IMG/VR virus record: IMGVR_UViG_3300048996_000173
Location: 1-60,985 of that record
Reading direction: 5' to 3' (one strand)
From: a virus
DNA length: 60,985 nucleotides
The translations under genes were made by a program, and so were the position numbers. Shown here one piece after another: positions 17,999 to 27,233 of this stretch; positions within the stretch are counted from its first letter, which is position 1; each line of letters starts with the position of its first letter. The notes beneath the pieces are model-generated. The model was given only the letters and a program-made list of their open reading frames with translations, was not told where the DNA came from and ran no database searches.

Positions 17999-18685
17999 TC
18001 AGGCCCAGCCCATCTCCGCCAGGGTCGCGTTCCAGCCAGCGCCGCCGAAGATCCAGCGCTCGGAGTAGCCCAGGTCGTCGTCGACCTCACCGGTGAAGGT
18101 GAAGCTCCACGCGATCGGGTCGTCGCCGCCACCGAACGCCTGCTCGCCGCGGTTGGTCACCTTGGCCTTGGGCAGGAAGCGAGCGATGTAGATCTCGCCG
18201 GAATCCGTCAGGTCGACCGCCAGCGAGAGCAGACGGTAGTGCCGGCCCTGCGGACGGGTCGCCTTCGGGATCGAGACCTCACCGGTGTCGACGTCCGGAA
18301 CCAGTGCGGCCGCGTCGACCGCGGTCATCAGGCCGATCGTGCGGGCCTTGGTCTCCTGGGCCACCACACTCAGGGTCGTGGTGTCGGAGATGATGTCCGA
18401 ACGGGTCGGGGTCACCGAGCCCCAGGACTGGACGTCCGAGGTCGTGGTGTCGGTCGCGAACGACGCGCCGTCGGTCGAGAGCAGGCCGAGGTCGTCGTAC
18501 GTGAGCGGCAGCGCAACAAGGTCGATGACCTCGTTCGGCGCGGTGCCGGTCTTGGCGGTCAGGTCCGCGATCGGGGAAGTCGGGGCACCGGTACCGTCCA
18601 GGAAGTCGCTCACGAAGACGGAGCCATCGAGAGCCTTCCGGATCAGGGCCCGCTGCTTGTTGGCCACTGCGTCGTAAGAGGGCAC
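17999..18685 (-). CDS. Major tail protein
   Basis: 228 aa from GTG 18685, chosen because AAGGTG lies upstream and the translation before it is not coding-like. The beta-rich sequence with Thr/Asp-rich loops, the position before the chaperones and tape measure, and a terminator directly behind all fit the tail tube subunit. C-terminal AWSFTFTGEVDDDLGYSERW resembles tube proteins of actinophages. Confidence 0.85.
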   Translation of the reverse strand: MPSYDAVANKQRALIRKALDGSVFVSDFLDGTGAPTSPIADLTAKTGTAPNEVIDLVALPLTYDDLGLLSTDGASFATDTTTSDVQSWGSVTPTRSDIISDTTTLSVVAQETKARTIGLMTAVDAAALVPDVDTGEVSIPKATRPQGRHYRLLSLAVDLTDSGEIYIARFLPKAKVTNRGEQAFGGGDDPIAWSFTFTGEVDDDLGYSERWIFGGAGWNATLAEMGWA

Positions 18686-18704
18686 GTGTTCACCTTCCAG
18701 GTCG

Positions 18705-19130
18705 TTATCGCCGCAGCGATAGTTGGTATGTTGCGCCGAATCGAGCCACCGCGGTCTCCCCGAAGTAGGGGATTCGCACAGGCGCCCGAGTCTGCTCGAC
18801 GTGGTCGAGCACAACGACGCCGGTCGGTGTCGTTACCCTGACAGGATATCCGAGCAGTACGGCGTCCATCGACTCAATCAGGTCTTCTACCCCGTCGTAG
18901 TCCCGGCCGAGCACCTCGATGTCGACCAGCGGGTAGTCGTTCAGCTTGGTCCGGCCACCGCTCGGCCACCTCCGGGGCTTGAAGAAGTAGCCGTCGATCG
19001 GGTCCGGATCCTCGACGCCGACGTGGCCACCCTCGTACCCGCCGGGGAACTCCGTGGGCCATCGGCCGGCGGCCCAGTGCATCAGGACCTTCTCGATGTT
19101 CGGGAACCGCCCGAAGTCGTTGGCGCTCAC
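18705..19130 (-). CDS. Tail terminator / tail completion protein
   Basis: 141 aa from GTG 19130, whose first bases overlap the upstream stop (GTGA). FPNIEKVLMHWAAGRWP, DYDGVEDLIESMDAVLLGYP and the beta-rich remainder resemble tail terminator proteins, and it is the gene directly before the major tail protein. It would cap the tail tube and join it to the head. Confidence 0.65.
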   Translation of the reverse strand: MSANDFGRFPNIEKVLMHWAAGRWPTEFPGGYEGGHVGVEDPDPIDGYFFKPRRWPSGGRTKLNDYPLVDIEVLGRDYDGVEDLIESMDAVLLGYPVRVTTPTGVVVLDHVEQTRAPVRIPYFGETAVARFGATYQLSLRR

Positions 19131-19489
19131 TTCTTCCCCCTCCGCTGCTTCGGAACGTGCCAGGCCGCCGCGACGTCGGCCATCCAGTGCTTCGCCGTCT
19201 GGTTCTTCCCGCCGAACTCGTCCGGCGCGGCGCCGGGGTGGGAGCTGTAGATGTCGGCGCCGGCGCGCGGCGATCCGTTGATGATGACCGGCTCCGGGTG
19301 CTCGTTGACCTCGTAGGTGTCGGCCAGGTGTACGCCGCCCACCCTCGAGCTCCGGTGCACGATGCCGGACAAGGCGTTCACCATGTCGTACGCCGCCTCG
19401 ACGGCCGGCTTCCGAGCCTGTTCGGACAGCATGAAGGCGCCGAAGTCGGCGTGGTTCGGGACGTACTTCACTCGCACGCGCGTGCTCAT
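19127..19489 (-). CDS. HK97 gp10-like head-tail connector
   Basis: 120 aa. VRVKYVPNHADFGAFMLSEQ followed by a helix (ARKPAVEAAYDMVNAL) is the typical start of gp10-like neck proteins. A Gly-rich loop and basic end follow. Coupled by four-base overlaps to both neighbours. Likely part of the neck joining head and tail. Confidence 0.65.
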   Translation of the reverse strand: MSTRVRVKYVPNHADFGAFMLSEQARKPAVEAAYDMVNALSGIVHRSSRVGGVHLADTYEVNEHPEPVIINGSPRAGADIYSSHPGAAPDEFGGKNQTAKHWMADVAAAWHVPKQRRGKK

Positions 19490-19812
19490 GAGCCCACTCG
19501 CTTGACCTGCATGATGACCTTGACGCCGGAGCTCGGCCGGAACTCGCCAGGAGCGCCGTCGATCTCCCAGTCCTTGCCGCGCGCGGTGATGCGGTCGTTG
19601 GCCTTGATGGCGACGGGGAGCTCGGTCGTCGCGAGAGGGTCGGCACGCGGGGGCACGTAGACGTTCAGGCCGTCCAGGATCGCGCCGTCCTCGGCCTCGC
19701 TCGAGGTTCGGGGCCAGATCTTGCAGCCCTTGATCTCGCGCGGGTCGCCGTACTCGCGCTGGCCGGTCGGACCCTTCTTGATGAAGGGCTCCACGGTGAT
19801 CGTCTCGGTCAT
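19486..19812 (-). CDS. Head closure / head-tail stopper protein
   Basis: 108 aa, beta-rich, with DGLNVYVPPRAD and IKANDRITARGKDWEIDG, which resemble the small barrel of head-closure proteins. The overlap with the next gene (GTGA/ATGA type) and the position in the connector cassette support the call. Confidence 0.65.
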   Translation of the reverse strand: MTETITVEPFIKKGPTGQREYGDPREIKGCKIWPRTSSEAEDGAILDGLNVYVPPRADPLATTELPVAIKANDRITARGKDWEIDGAPGEFRPSSGVKVIMQVKRVGS

Positions 19813-19828
19813 GGTGTCAGTCTACCGA

Positions 19829-21877
19829 TCAGACGATCTCTACGCCGGTGATTGGGACGATCTCGCCAGCCACGACGACACCCTCGACCGGCAGCTCCTC
19901 ACCGCCGAGCACGTACGTCAGCGACCAGCTCTCGCCGGTGGCCAGGTCCCAGGTGTCGACGTTGGTCCACTTCACCGTGCCGGTGATGGCGTCGTACCCC
20001 TGGTCGGTGATTTCGATCGTGGTGCCGTCGTCGACCAGCGTGCTGCGGACGAACTGCCGGCAGGCGGCTGGCGCCGGGCCGGAGAAGAACTCGTCGAAGG
20101 TCGACGGGTTACGTCCGCCGCCGGTGTTGTGCATGGGCGACGAGCAGACCACCGGGAAGTCGCCGTAGTCGTTGTTCTCGCGGCGGGTGTAGCCCATCAG
20201 GTGGCTGTCGCCGTGGTAGATCTTGATGTTGGCGCCGGCCGCCGCGACCAGGCCGTTGAACTCATTCCGGTAGTCGGCGTAGGACCACATCTTGTCCTCG
20301 CCGTTCGCCGTACTGGCCGGCCCCATCCAGGCGACGTCCATGAAGATGATCTTGAGCTGCTCGTCGCGCTCAAGCTCGCTGGCCAGCCAGGCCTCCTGGG
20401 CGGCGCCGAACGGAGTCTTGCTCGGCCCATCGGCGGTCAGGCCGGCAGTGCGGTCGAGGTTGCGGATGTCCGGCATGATGAACCGGACCCCGCCAGACGG
20501 AGTCGGCACGGTGAAGGCGTGGTGCCGACTCCGGAGTGGGCTGGTGGCGTCGACCAGCGGGTAGTGCGGAACGAAGTCCTTGTACGCCGTCAGAGCGGCG
20601 CCGTTGACGGTGTTGTTCGAGTCGGCGTTGTCGACGTTCGAGGTGTCGTGGTCGGATGGGAGGTAGTCGGCCGGGGTGTCCCGGAGCATTGCCTTCAGGC
20701 CAGCGGCGCCGGCGATCTGGCTCTCGAGCAGGCCGATGTGGGCCTCAGGGTCGGTCGACGTCGGGCCGGAGTAGTGGAAGTCACCGGTGCAGATCGACCA
20801 GTCCGGCGCCCAGGTGGCCAGAGCATCCATGGCCGCCGAGTCCGCGGCGTTGGTCGTGATGCAGGACCAGGCGGAGAACTTGACCGTGCCGTCGTCCGGT
20901 AGGGTGATCAGCCGGCCGGCCACGCCCAGGAGGTAGTCGACGCCGGAGATCGTGTCGACCAGACGGTACGAGTACGTCGTACCGGGCGCCAGGCCGGTCA
21001 GGTCGAACAGGTACCGGCCCGCCGCGGAGCTGGTGGGGATGAAGTCGCCGACGCCGACCACCCGCAGGGACAGCGAGGTCGCGCCGGTGACCTTCGCGCG
21101 GACGCGAGCGGTCGTGGTGGTGTTGGTGTACCACCGGTACACCTCGGTGCCTGGAGTCGGTTCCACCGGTGCCGGCGCGGGCCGGACGGCGAAGGTGTAG
21201 GAGACGCCGGACGGGGTGGCGACGTTGGACGTGAAGCTCATCGCGCCGGACGAGCCGGAGTCCACCGCGGCGTCACGACCGAACAGGCCGATCGCCGTGG
21301 CGCCGCTGGCCGTCTGCGCCCAGAAGCCGTGCGAGGTCCAGCCGGCCGGGACCGTCCAGCCGGTGAGGCTCGACTGCCGGTAGACGGCGATGGTATAAAC
21401 CTTGCTGCCTACGGTATCTAGATCGGTTACCACGGGGGCAGGGTGGACAGTGGCGCCGGTGCCCGACTCGGCCAGCCAGGTCGCAGTGCCGGACAAGAGG
21501 TCGGCGCCGTCGGACTCGCTCAGTACGATCGGGAGCAGGGCGGACCGGGCCGTGGTTGGCGCGGTCCAGTGCGCGTGGAAGATCTTGCCGGTGTCGGAGT
21601 CGGTGTATCGCTTCACCCAGACGGCGGACGTGTTGGCCGAGCTTGACCGGACAGAGCCGGTGAGCAGGGTCCAGCCCGCGGTGGCCGGATCGACTCCCGC
21701 CCCGGCCGCGCCGTACGTGAAGGTCAGGCCGGCCGTGATGACGACGTTCGTGGCGAAGACGACCGCGAGGAACTGGCCCTCGGTGTAGTCGCCAATCGTG
21801 AGTTCCTGCAGCTCCGGATCCAGGGCGCCCGAGGTGGCGATCAGGGGCAGGCCGAAGCTGGTGAACGCCGCGGTCAC
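19829..21877 (-). CDS. PhoD-like phosphatase/phosphodiesterase, virion-associated?
   Basis: 682 aa. The N-terminal about 230 residues are a beta-rich domain (ITAGLTFTYGAAGAG, VWVKRYT, VYTIAVYRQ). A fibronectin-like strand set (YRWYTNTTTTARVRAKVTG) follows. From about residue 345 the PhoD pattern appears: SAWSC, CTGDFHYSG, LPSDHDTSNVDNADS, IIFMDVAW, and YHGDSHLMGYTRR. These supply Asp, His and Asn ligands for metals in alkaline phosphatase D/phospholipase D type enzymes. It lies inside the head-tail connector cassette and overlaps an upstream fibre-like gene. It may act on surface phosphodiesters such as teichoic acid or phospholipid. The target is inference. Confidence 0.8.
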   Translation of the reverse strand: MTAAFTSFGLPLIATSGALDPELQELTIGDYTEGQFLAVVFATNVVITAGLTFTYGAAGAGVDPATAGWTLLTGSVRSSSANTSAVWVKRYTDSDTGKIFHAHWTAPTTARSALLPIVLSESDGADLLSGTATWLAESGTGATVHPAPVVTDLDTVGSKVYTIAVYRQSSLTGWTVPAGWTSHGFWAQTASGATAIGLFGRDAAVDSGSSGAMSFTSNVATPSGVSYTFAVRPAPAPVEPTPGTEVYRWYTNTTTTARVRAKVTGATSLSLRVVGVGDFIPTSSAAGRYLFDLTGLAPGTTYSYRLVDTISGVDYLLGVAGRLITLPDDGTVKFSAWSCITTNAADSAAMDALATWAPDWSICTGDFHYSGPTSTDPEAHIGLLESQIAGAAGLKAMLRDTPADYLPSDHDTSNVDNADSNNTVNGAALTAYKDFVPHYPLVDATSPLRSRHHAFTVPTPSGGVRFIMPDIRNLDRTAGLTADGPSKTPFGAAQEAWLASELERDEQLKIIFMDVAWMGPASTANGEDKMWSYADYRNEFNGLVAAAGANIKIYHGDSHLMGYTRRENNDYGDFPVVCSSPMHNTGGGRNPSTFDEFFSGPAPAACRQFVRSTLVDDGTTIEITDQGYDAITGTVKWTNVDTWDLATGESWSLTYVLGGEELPVEGVVVAGEIVPITGVEIV

Positions 21878-22473
21878 GGGGTGGTCCGTACGACAAGCGT
21901 GCCGTCCGGGGTGCCTCCGGGGAGCGCCTCGCCGGTATCCAGCTGGAGGACGGTGGCCTTGGTCGCGAGCTGGGCGTCGACGTAGGTCTTGTCGGCCTTG
22001 GCCGCGAGGGTCGTGGTGTGCCCGCCGACGGTGTTGGACAGGGTGGTCAGCGCGCTGGCCGCGGCCTTGCCGGACAGGGCGGAGTTGGTCGCAGAAACGA
22101 AGGCGTCGTACGTGCTGGTCGAGACCTTGTCGGCCAGGGAGGTGGCCACCGCCGAGGCAACCGCCTTCGTGGCGAGCTGAGCGTCGACGTACGACGTGTC
22201 GGCCTTGGTGCCGAGAGCGGATGAGACGTCGGAGCTGTTCGCCTTGCCGGCCAGTCCGCTGGTAAGCGCAGCAGCGGACGCCTTACCGGCGACGGTCGTC
22301 GACAGAGTGCCCAGGGTTAGCTCGATCGCGGCCACATCGGCCTGCAGGTCAGTGATCACCTGCGGATCGCCGCCGCCGACCACTCCGGCGATCTGCGACT
22401 CCAGGTCGGCCTTGATCGAGAGCAGGGTGTCCATGACCACGTTGGTCACGTCGTGGTCGAATCCTTGGGTCAT
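21874..22473 (-). CDS. Trimeric coiled-coil fibre-like protein (possible head fibre)
   Basis: 199 aa of low-complexity Ala, Thr, Ser, Val and Asp. The element KADxxYVDAQLATKA occurs twice, and LAGKA/LSGKA/VAGKA elements recur, a pattern of phage fibre stalks that form three-chain coiled coils. It overlaps the PhoD-like gene by four bases and lies between head-tail connector genes, so it may anchor that enzyme to the virion, perhaps as a head fibre. There is no direct proof of location. Confidence 0.65.
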   Translation of the reverse strand: MTQGFDHDVTNVVMDTLLSIKADLESQIAGVVGGGDPQVITDLQADVAAIELTLGTLSTTVAGKASAAALTSGLAGKANSSDVSSALGTKADTSYVDAQLATKAVASAVATSLADKVSTSTYDAFVSATNSALSGKAAASALTTLSNTVGGHTTTLAAKADKTYVDAQLATKATVLQLDTGEALPGGTPDGTLVVRTTP

Positions 22474-22476
22474 GGG

Positions 22477-22971
22477 TCAGTCTCCGAATGCGCCAGTTTG
22501 CGAGGTCTCGCCGTACGGGATCTCCCAATCGGAACCGAGGTTGTCCGGCAGGTACACGGTCGGCATCCGGGGAGTGTCGTCGATCGGGCGGATGACCCAC
22601 AGGCCGCCGAAGCTGCCGGTCTCGGTCTTCATCGCCTCGAGCTCGTCCTTCTCGTCCTGGGTGAGCTCCATGGCCGCGGCCATCTTCGCCAGGATCGACT
22701 CGTTCAGCGGACCGGTGCCCTCGGTGATGATCGACCGGGGGTTGGTGTAGGTCCGGGCGGCGACCAGCAGGCAGATCGTCCGAGCGCGCGAGGGGACCAG
22801 GGTGGGGTCTGTCTCCCAGGCCGGCACCGGGATGCCGGCGGCCGAAGTCACCAGCTCCGTGGCGCGCTCAAGCACCATCGTAGCGAAGGGGTCCGCGAGC
22901 ACCTGCGCCTTGTCCCGACCCATGCCCTCGCACCAAGTGCCGAGGTGGTCGAGCGATTCGAGGGTTGCCAT
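22477..22971 (-). CDS. Head-tail adaptor (gp6-like connector)
   Basis: 164 aa. ATELVTSAAGIPVPAW and VPSRARTICLLVAARTYTNP fit the helical gp6-like/adaptor family that sits below the portal. It is the first gene after the capsid gene on the minus strand, the usual place. C-terminal GLWVIRPIDDTPRMPTVYLP supports a structural role. Confidence 0.75.
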   Translation of the reverse strand: MATLESLDHLGTWCEGMGRDKAQVLADPFATMVLERATELVTSAAGIPVPAWETDPTLVPSRARTICLLVAARTYTNPRSIITEGTGPLNESILAKMAAAMELTQDEKDELEAMKTETGSFGGLWVIRPIDDTPRMPTVYLPDNLGSDWEIPYGETSQTGAFGD

Positions 22972-22990
22972 GAGCCCATGCTACGCGAAG

Positions 22991-23021
22991 GGCCCCCGCT
23001 CGCGCGATGCGAGCGGGGGCC
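22991..23021 (-). terminator. Strong terminator hairpin after capsid gene
   Basis: A perfect 13-bp GC stem (ggcccccgctcgc) with a 5-base loop lies between the capsid stop and the adaptor start. It would limit transcription past the highly expressed capsid gene. Confidence 0.8.
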
Positions 23022-23062
23022 TCGACCCTCAAGCCGAAGCCGGAGGGGGGATGATCCGAAGA

Positions 23063-24103
23063 TCAGTCCAGCACGGAGCCGGTGCCAGTGAAGGCGAACC
23101 GGACGTTGCGGACGTTCTTGCGGGTACCGACCGCCGACGGAACGACCGGGTTGCCGGTGTTCGGGTCGATCGGCAGGTCTTCCTCGTCCAGGTCGTCGAC
23201 CTCGTAGATCCACGAGCCGTCGGGGTTGCGCTGGTCGCGCACGTCCGCGATGCCCAGGAACGCGCTCACGATCGAGCGGTCACGAGCGTAGTTCGCGTCG
23301 TAGTCCTGGATCCAGCGCATCGCGTAGCCGTTCAGCGACAGGCCCGCGCCGGTGGCGGCACCCGTCGGGACGAACGGAGCGAGGCTGGCCAGGATCATGG
23401 CCGACGGGGAGAGCAGGTAGCCCTCCTTCGGGTCTAGGCCCGTGTGCTCCAGGACCGGCAGGCCCGAGAGCTGACCGATGAGCGCCTGGCGCACGGCCGG
23501 GACGGCGTTCTCGCCGATCGAGTCGTAGCGGGACAGTCGGTCCGAGACCCGGAAGGCCGCGGCGACGTCGGAGCCGACCAGGATCGCCCGGCCGCGGGTC
23601 GGCGCCACCTTGAACGAGTTCAGCCGGCGGACAGCCTCGACCACGTAGGTGTGCGGGTCCACGTCGCCCAGATCCATGGCGGGCATGATCAGGTCGGCGT
23701 GGTTGTTCAGGGTACGGAAGCCCGCGACAGCCTTGGCCTCGAAGTCCTTCGCGATCGCCTGCGCCTGGGGGGCGACGACGTCCTCGGACAGCGAGATCTC
23801 GTCCATCCGCATGTGCTCGTCGGTCAGAGCGGTCGCGGAGTAGACGTGCTTGTTCAGCTTCACGGGCATCGACGCGCCGCCCATGATGTCGTCCAGCACG
23901 ATCGGGGCGTTGCGGGTGCGCCACTCGTAGTCACGAGCCGTCGCCTGGAGCTCCTTGATGCGCATGTTAACCGTGTCGCCCTTGGCGCCGACGAAGTTCT
24001 CGCCGGAGAAGCGCGTCACGAAGTACGGCGCAAGGAGCTCGTCACCCATCACGGGGAGCGAGTACTCGATGACCTTCTCCGGCTTTACCTTCAGTACAGC
24101 CAC
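23063..24103 (-). CDS. Major capsid protein
   Basis: 346 aa from GTG 24103, with AGGAGG upstream. FVGAKGDTVNMRIKELQATA and YEWRTRNAPIVLDDI match actinophage capsid proteins with an HK97-type fold, and the end holds a Gly/Thr/Val-rich region. It follows the scaffold gene and is followed by a strong terminator, both usual for the coat subunit. Confidence 0.85.
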   Translation of the reverse strand: MAVLKVKPEKVIEYSLPVMGDELLAPYFVTRFSGENFVGAKGDTVNMRIKELQATARDYEWRTRNAPIVLDDIMGGASMPVKLNKHVYSATALTDEHMRMDEISLSEDVVAPQAQAIAKDFEAKAVAGFRTLNNHADLIMPAMDLGDVDPHTYVVEAVRRLNSFKVAPTRGRAILVGSDVAAAFRVSDRLSRYDSIGENAVPAVRQALIGQLSGLPVLEHTGLDPKEGYLLSPSAMILASLAPFVPTGAATGAGLSLNGYAMRWIQDYDANYARDRSIVSAFLGIADVRDQRNPDGSWIYEVDDLDEEDLPIDPNTGNPVVPSAVGTRKNVRNVRFAFTGTGSVLD

Positions 24104-24170
24104 GGGGGACCTCCTAGAGATCGGGTCGGCCGCCTAGGTCTCCGTGGCAGGTGACCTTGCGGTGTGTTCG

Positions 24171-24755
24171 TCAGTTTCCGAACGGGTTGGACTGCTTGGC
24201 GCGGAATCGATCGCGGAACTGGTCCGCGGTGAGCTCGGTGCCGCTCCCGGTCTGCTTCCGGTCGCCCGGATTGACCGTTTCCTTCGGGGTGGTGTCGACC
24301 GGGTTCTTACCCCCGTCGTCGCCGTCCTTGTCGGTGGTCTTCTTCTCGCCGACCCGGGCCTTCAGCTGCTCCGCGATCGCCTTGTTGGCGTCGAGGTCAG
24401 CTCCGGTCAGGAAGGCGATGTCGCCCTTTTCGAGCCCGTTGTCCTGGATCAGTTCCAGCTTCGCCCGCTCGAGCTCGGCCTTGGCGGCCTGGCCGGTGAG
24501 GGCTTCCACGGACTGCTGCAGCTTCTGGATCTCGGTCAGCCCCTCCTGGGACTTCTCGGTCACCTTGGTCTCCAGCTCCGTGATCTTCGTGTCCTTCTCG
24601 GACACTCGGGTCTGGAGCTTGTCCTTGTCGTTGAGCACGTTCCAGAGGTAGGTCTTGAGCTGCGCCTTGTCGATCACCTGATCTGCATCAGCGACCGGCT
24701 GGCCGTCCTTGACTTCCCACGGGGCCTTGAACTCTTCGAGCTTCGGAACGGGCAC
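24171..24755 (-). CDS. Capsid scaffolding protein
   Basis: 194 aa, with the typical scaffold design: a long charged coiled coil (about residues 35-95), a Gly/Lys/Asp-rich linker and a short basic C-terminus (DQFRDRFRAKQSNPFGN) that would contact the coat protein. It lies directly before the capsid gene. Scaffold is removed or released after assembly. Confidence 0.85.
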   Translation of the reverse strand: MPVPKLEEFKAPWEVKDGQPVADADQVIDKAQLKTYLWNVLNDKDKLQTRVSEKDTKITELETKVTEKSQEGLTEIQKLQQSVEALTGQAAKAELERAKLELIQDNGLEKGDIAFLTGADLDANKAIAEQLKARVGEKKTTDKDGDDGGKNPVDTTPKETVNPGDRKQTGSGTELTADQFRDRFRAKQSNPFGN

Positions 24756-24846
24756 GGTGTCCTCCTACGGACGTCGAGGGAAGACCACCTGCGGCCGTTC
24801 CCAATGGGATCAGTCTAAAGTGCGCGCTGGGGCCGGTGCATCCCAA

Positions 24847-25680
24847 TCAGCGAGACTTGCGGCGAGAGCGGTATTCCCGGCCCTCGACCAGCGCGCGGAA
24901 CGCCCGGCGATCTTCCTTCGGGCCGCCGTCGGACAGCTGAGTCGCCTGGATCCACAGCGCCTCGAAGTCGCGACCACGGCCTGGCCACTCACTCGAGCGG
25001 GAGTACGCCGGCTCCATGGTGCACTGGCACGCGTCGTGGACCTTGGCGATGCCTGAGCCAGTGAACTTGGCATCCGAGTCGGTGAACACCTTCTCGCCGT
25101 ACAGGGGTCCGCGACTGGCCAGCATCGCGCAGAAGTAGCACGGGTCGTCGCGAGTGACGCGCGCCCAGCCGATCGCGAGCCTGTCCTCCTGGGCTGCCTC
25201 GCGCATCAAGTCCCGGCCGCCGTCAAGCGTGTGGCGTACGGCGGCCGCGGAGACCGTCTTGCCGGCGGACTCGAAGGCTTCGTCCAGCCAGGCTCGGTCG
25301 AACTCAGGGGTGGTCTCGAGCTCCTTCAGCTTGCCGGCCTTCGCGCTGTAGGCCAGCGGGCCGGTCACGCGCAGGGAGGTCTCGACCGCCGGCAGAGAGA
25401 GTGGCGGAGCGTCGGGGAGCTCGAAGCGCGGCGCGTTCGGTACCTCCAGCGCGCGGAACTGCGGGTAGTACGCGCGCGTCAGGGCGACAGACTTCGGCCG
25501 CTCGCGCCGGATCAGCGCCAGAGCGAGCTGGAGGAAGCGCTCAGTCGTCTCGGCGAAGTTGTCTTGTCGGACAGTGCGCGCCCAGAGTGCGGCGATCGCG
25601 TAGGCCATGAAGGCGCCCCGCTTCGCCTGGGCGGCCCGGTGCGCCTCAGTGAGGCCGGCCGCGACCGGGGAGACGCTCAC
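24847..25680 (-). CDS. MuF-like minor capsid protein
   Basis: 277 aa. The C-terminal half carries WARVTRDDPCYFCAMLASRG then KVHDACQCTMEPAYS, the Cys/His pattern of MuF-type proteins, which are attached to the portal and packaged in the head. The N-terminal half is helical. Its start overlaps the portal stop, as is common. In related phages it may include a maturation protease region, but I see no clear catalytic motif. Confidence 0.8.
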   Translation of the reverse strand: MSVSPVAAGLTEAHRAAQAKRGAFMAYAIAALWARTVRQDNFAETTERFLQLALALIRRERPKSVALTRAYYPQFRALEVPNAPRFELPDAPPLSLPAVETSLRVTGPLAYSAKAGKLKELETTPEFDRAWLDEAFESAGKTVSAAAVRHTLDGGRDLMREAAQEDRLAIGWARVTRDDPCYFCAMLASRGPLYGEKVFTDSDAKFTGSGIAKVHDACQCTMEPAYSRSSEWPGRGRDFEALWIQATQLSDGGPKEDRRAFRALVEGREYRSRRKSR

Positions 25681-27194
25681 TTCGCGCCCCGGTCGCTACC
25701 CCCGGTGCCCTTGCCGACGACGGGCGTCGGCGGCACGGCGTCAGCCATCTGCTTCGCGGCGTCGGCGGCCTGCTCGGCCTCGAGCTCGGCGAACAGCGTC
25801 TCCATCAGGTCGCCGGACTCCACCAGGTCCTTAGCGCGCTCGCTGTCCTGGTCGGTCCAGCCGGGGATGCGCTCCCACAGCATCTCGACCGGGATCTTCA
25901 GCGCCGTCGCGGCGATGCCCAGGGCGTTCACGGTCTGGACCAGCGAACGCGACTCGGTGTCACGCCAGCGGACCTCCATGTCCCAGGCGCGAGACTCGCT
26001 GGTGTCGCCGTTGATGTGCGCCGCCAGACGGAGCAGCTTCTCGTGCGACTCCCCGCAGAAGGTCTTGAAGTCGCCGGCCTTTCGGAGCAGCCCGCCTTCG
26101 GCCGCGGCCAGAGCCTCGGCCTGCAGGTTGCTGGACAGGCCGAGCAGGTGGTGCGGCGGGGTCTGGGTGATGGCGGCCAGCTGGCGCAGGTCGTTGTCGA
26201 TGGCCGAGAGGAAGCCCGAGATGTCGGTCGCGTCGAGCGTGCCGAACTTCGTCTCCTTGTCGGGGCTGACCAGGAGGTCGGCGATGCGCAGCTTGAGCTT
26301 GACGTACTCCTCGTCGGTCGCGTCCTTGGGCTTGGCCAGGCCGGCGATGTACCGGACCTTCCAGGCGCCGAAGCGCTGCACGATAAGGCGGTCGAAGGTG
26401 CCCTGGTCCAGCCGGCGGAGCAGCGGGATGACGGGCTCGATCTCACCGGTGGCCAGACCATCGAGGTCGAGCGAGTTGGCGTACCGGACGAAGGGGGTCA
26501 CGTTCAGGTCGTGGCTGACGTAGCTGACGTACGACCACTCCTTCTTGTCGGCGCCGTCGCCCTTGGCCTTCAGCTTGTGCGTGCCGGTGTTGTCGACGAA
26601 GTCGATGTTCCAGCCCCTCTCCTTCTCGGTCACGCCGTCGGAGCCGACCTCGCGGTACGGACGGAAGTGCATGACGTGGAGCGGCCACTGGTCGTCCGGC
26701 TCCTCGTAGAACGCAGCCATCCGGCTCGCCGGGTACGCGCGCAGTCGGGCGAGCTTGTCGCCGGTGAACGGATCCTTGCCGGGCATGGCCGAGGCGAAGG
26801 CCAGACCGTGGCCGATGGTCGAGCGGGTGAGCGGGATCTGCATCGCGTCCCACTCGTTTCGCTGCCACGTCTCCCAGACCTTCAGGTTGTCGCGCGAGCC
26901 CGGCCGGCGTACGCCGTCGACGTACAGCATCTGGCTCATCGACTTGACCACCAGGCCGGCGAACGCGTTCGGCGATCGGGACTGCAGGTCCTCGTACTCG
27001 TCGTCGACGGAGTCGGGCTGATAGACCCCACCCTGCCAGGCCGCCAGGGAGCTGTTCGGCCGGAGCATCGCGGCGATGTCGTTCTGCTCCCCGCGGACCC
27101 AGGAATCCAGGACCAGGGTGCGCTCCCGCTGCCGCAGGCAAGAGGGGAAGTCGAGGTGTGCTTGAGCGAGCACCGACGTGCTACTGGCGACCAC
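25677..27194 (-). CDS. Portal protein
   Basis: 505 aa from GTG 27194, with AAGGAG 7 bases upstream. The sequence is typical of actinophage portals: AFAGLVVKSMSQMLYVDGVRRPG at residues about 60-85 (split in blocks), a helical stem, and TQTPPHHLLGLSSNLQAEALAAAEGG near residue 350, the well-conserved C-terminal helix. It forms the ring through which DNA enters the head. Its place between large terminase and MuF-like gene confirms it. Confidence 0.92.
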   Translation of the reverse strand: MVASSTSVLAQAHLDFPSCLRQRERTLVLDSWVRGEQNDIAAMLRPNSSLAAWQGGVYQPDSVDDEYEDLQSRSPNAFAGLVVKSMSQMLYVDGVRRPGSRDNLKVWETWQRNEWDAMQIPLTRSTIGHGLAFASAMPGKDPFTGDKLARLRAYPASRMAAFYEEPDDQWPLHVMHFRPYREVGSDGVTEKERGWNIDFVDNTGTHKLKAKGDGADKKEWSYVSYVSHDLNVTPFVRYANSLDLDGLATGEIEPVIPLLRRLDQGTFDRLIVQRFGAWKVRYIAGLAKPKDATDEEYVKLKLRIADLLVSPDKETKFGTLDATDISGFLSAIDNDLRQLAAITQTPPHHLLGLSSNLQAEALAAAEGGLLRKAGDFKTFCGESHEKLLRLAAHINGDTSESRAWDMEVRWRDTESRSLVQTVNALGIAATALKIPVEMLWERIPGWTDQDSERAKDLVESGDLMETLFAELEAEQAADAAKQMADAVPPTPVVGKGTGGSDRGAK

Positions 27195-27233
27195 GATGGT
27201 GCTCCTTCAGGTAGATGATAGCGTCCATGGTAC

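Noticed and set aside
27181-27227. 15-residue open frame upstream of the portal start, possible leader peptide
   Set aside because: It overlaps the portal ribosome site and has no own ribosome site; no evidence for attenuation.
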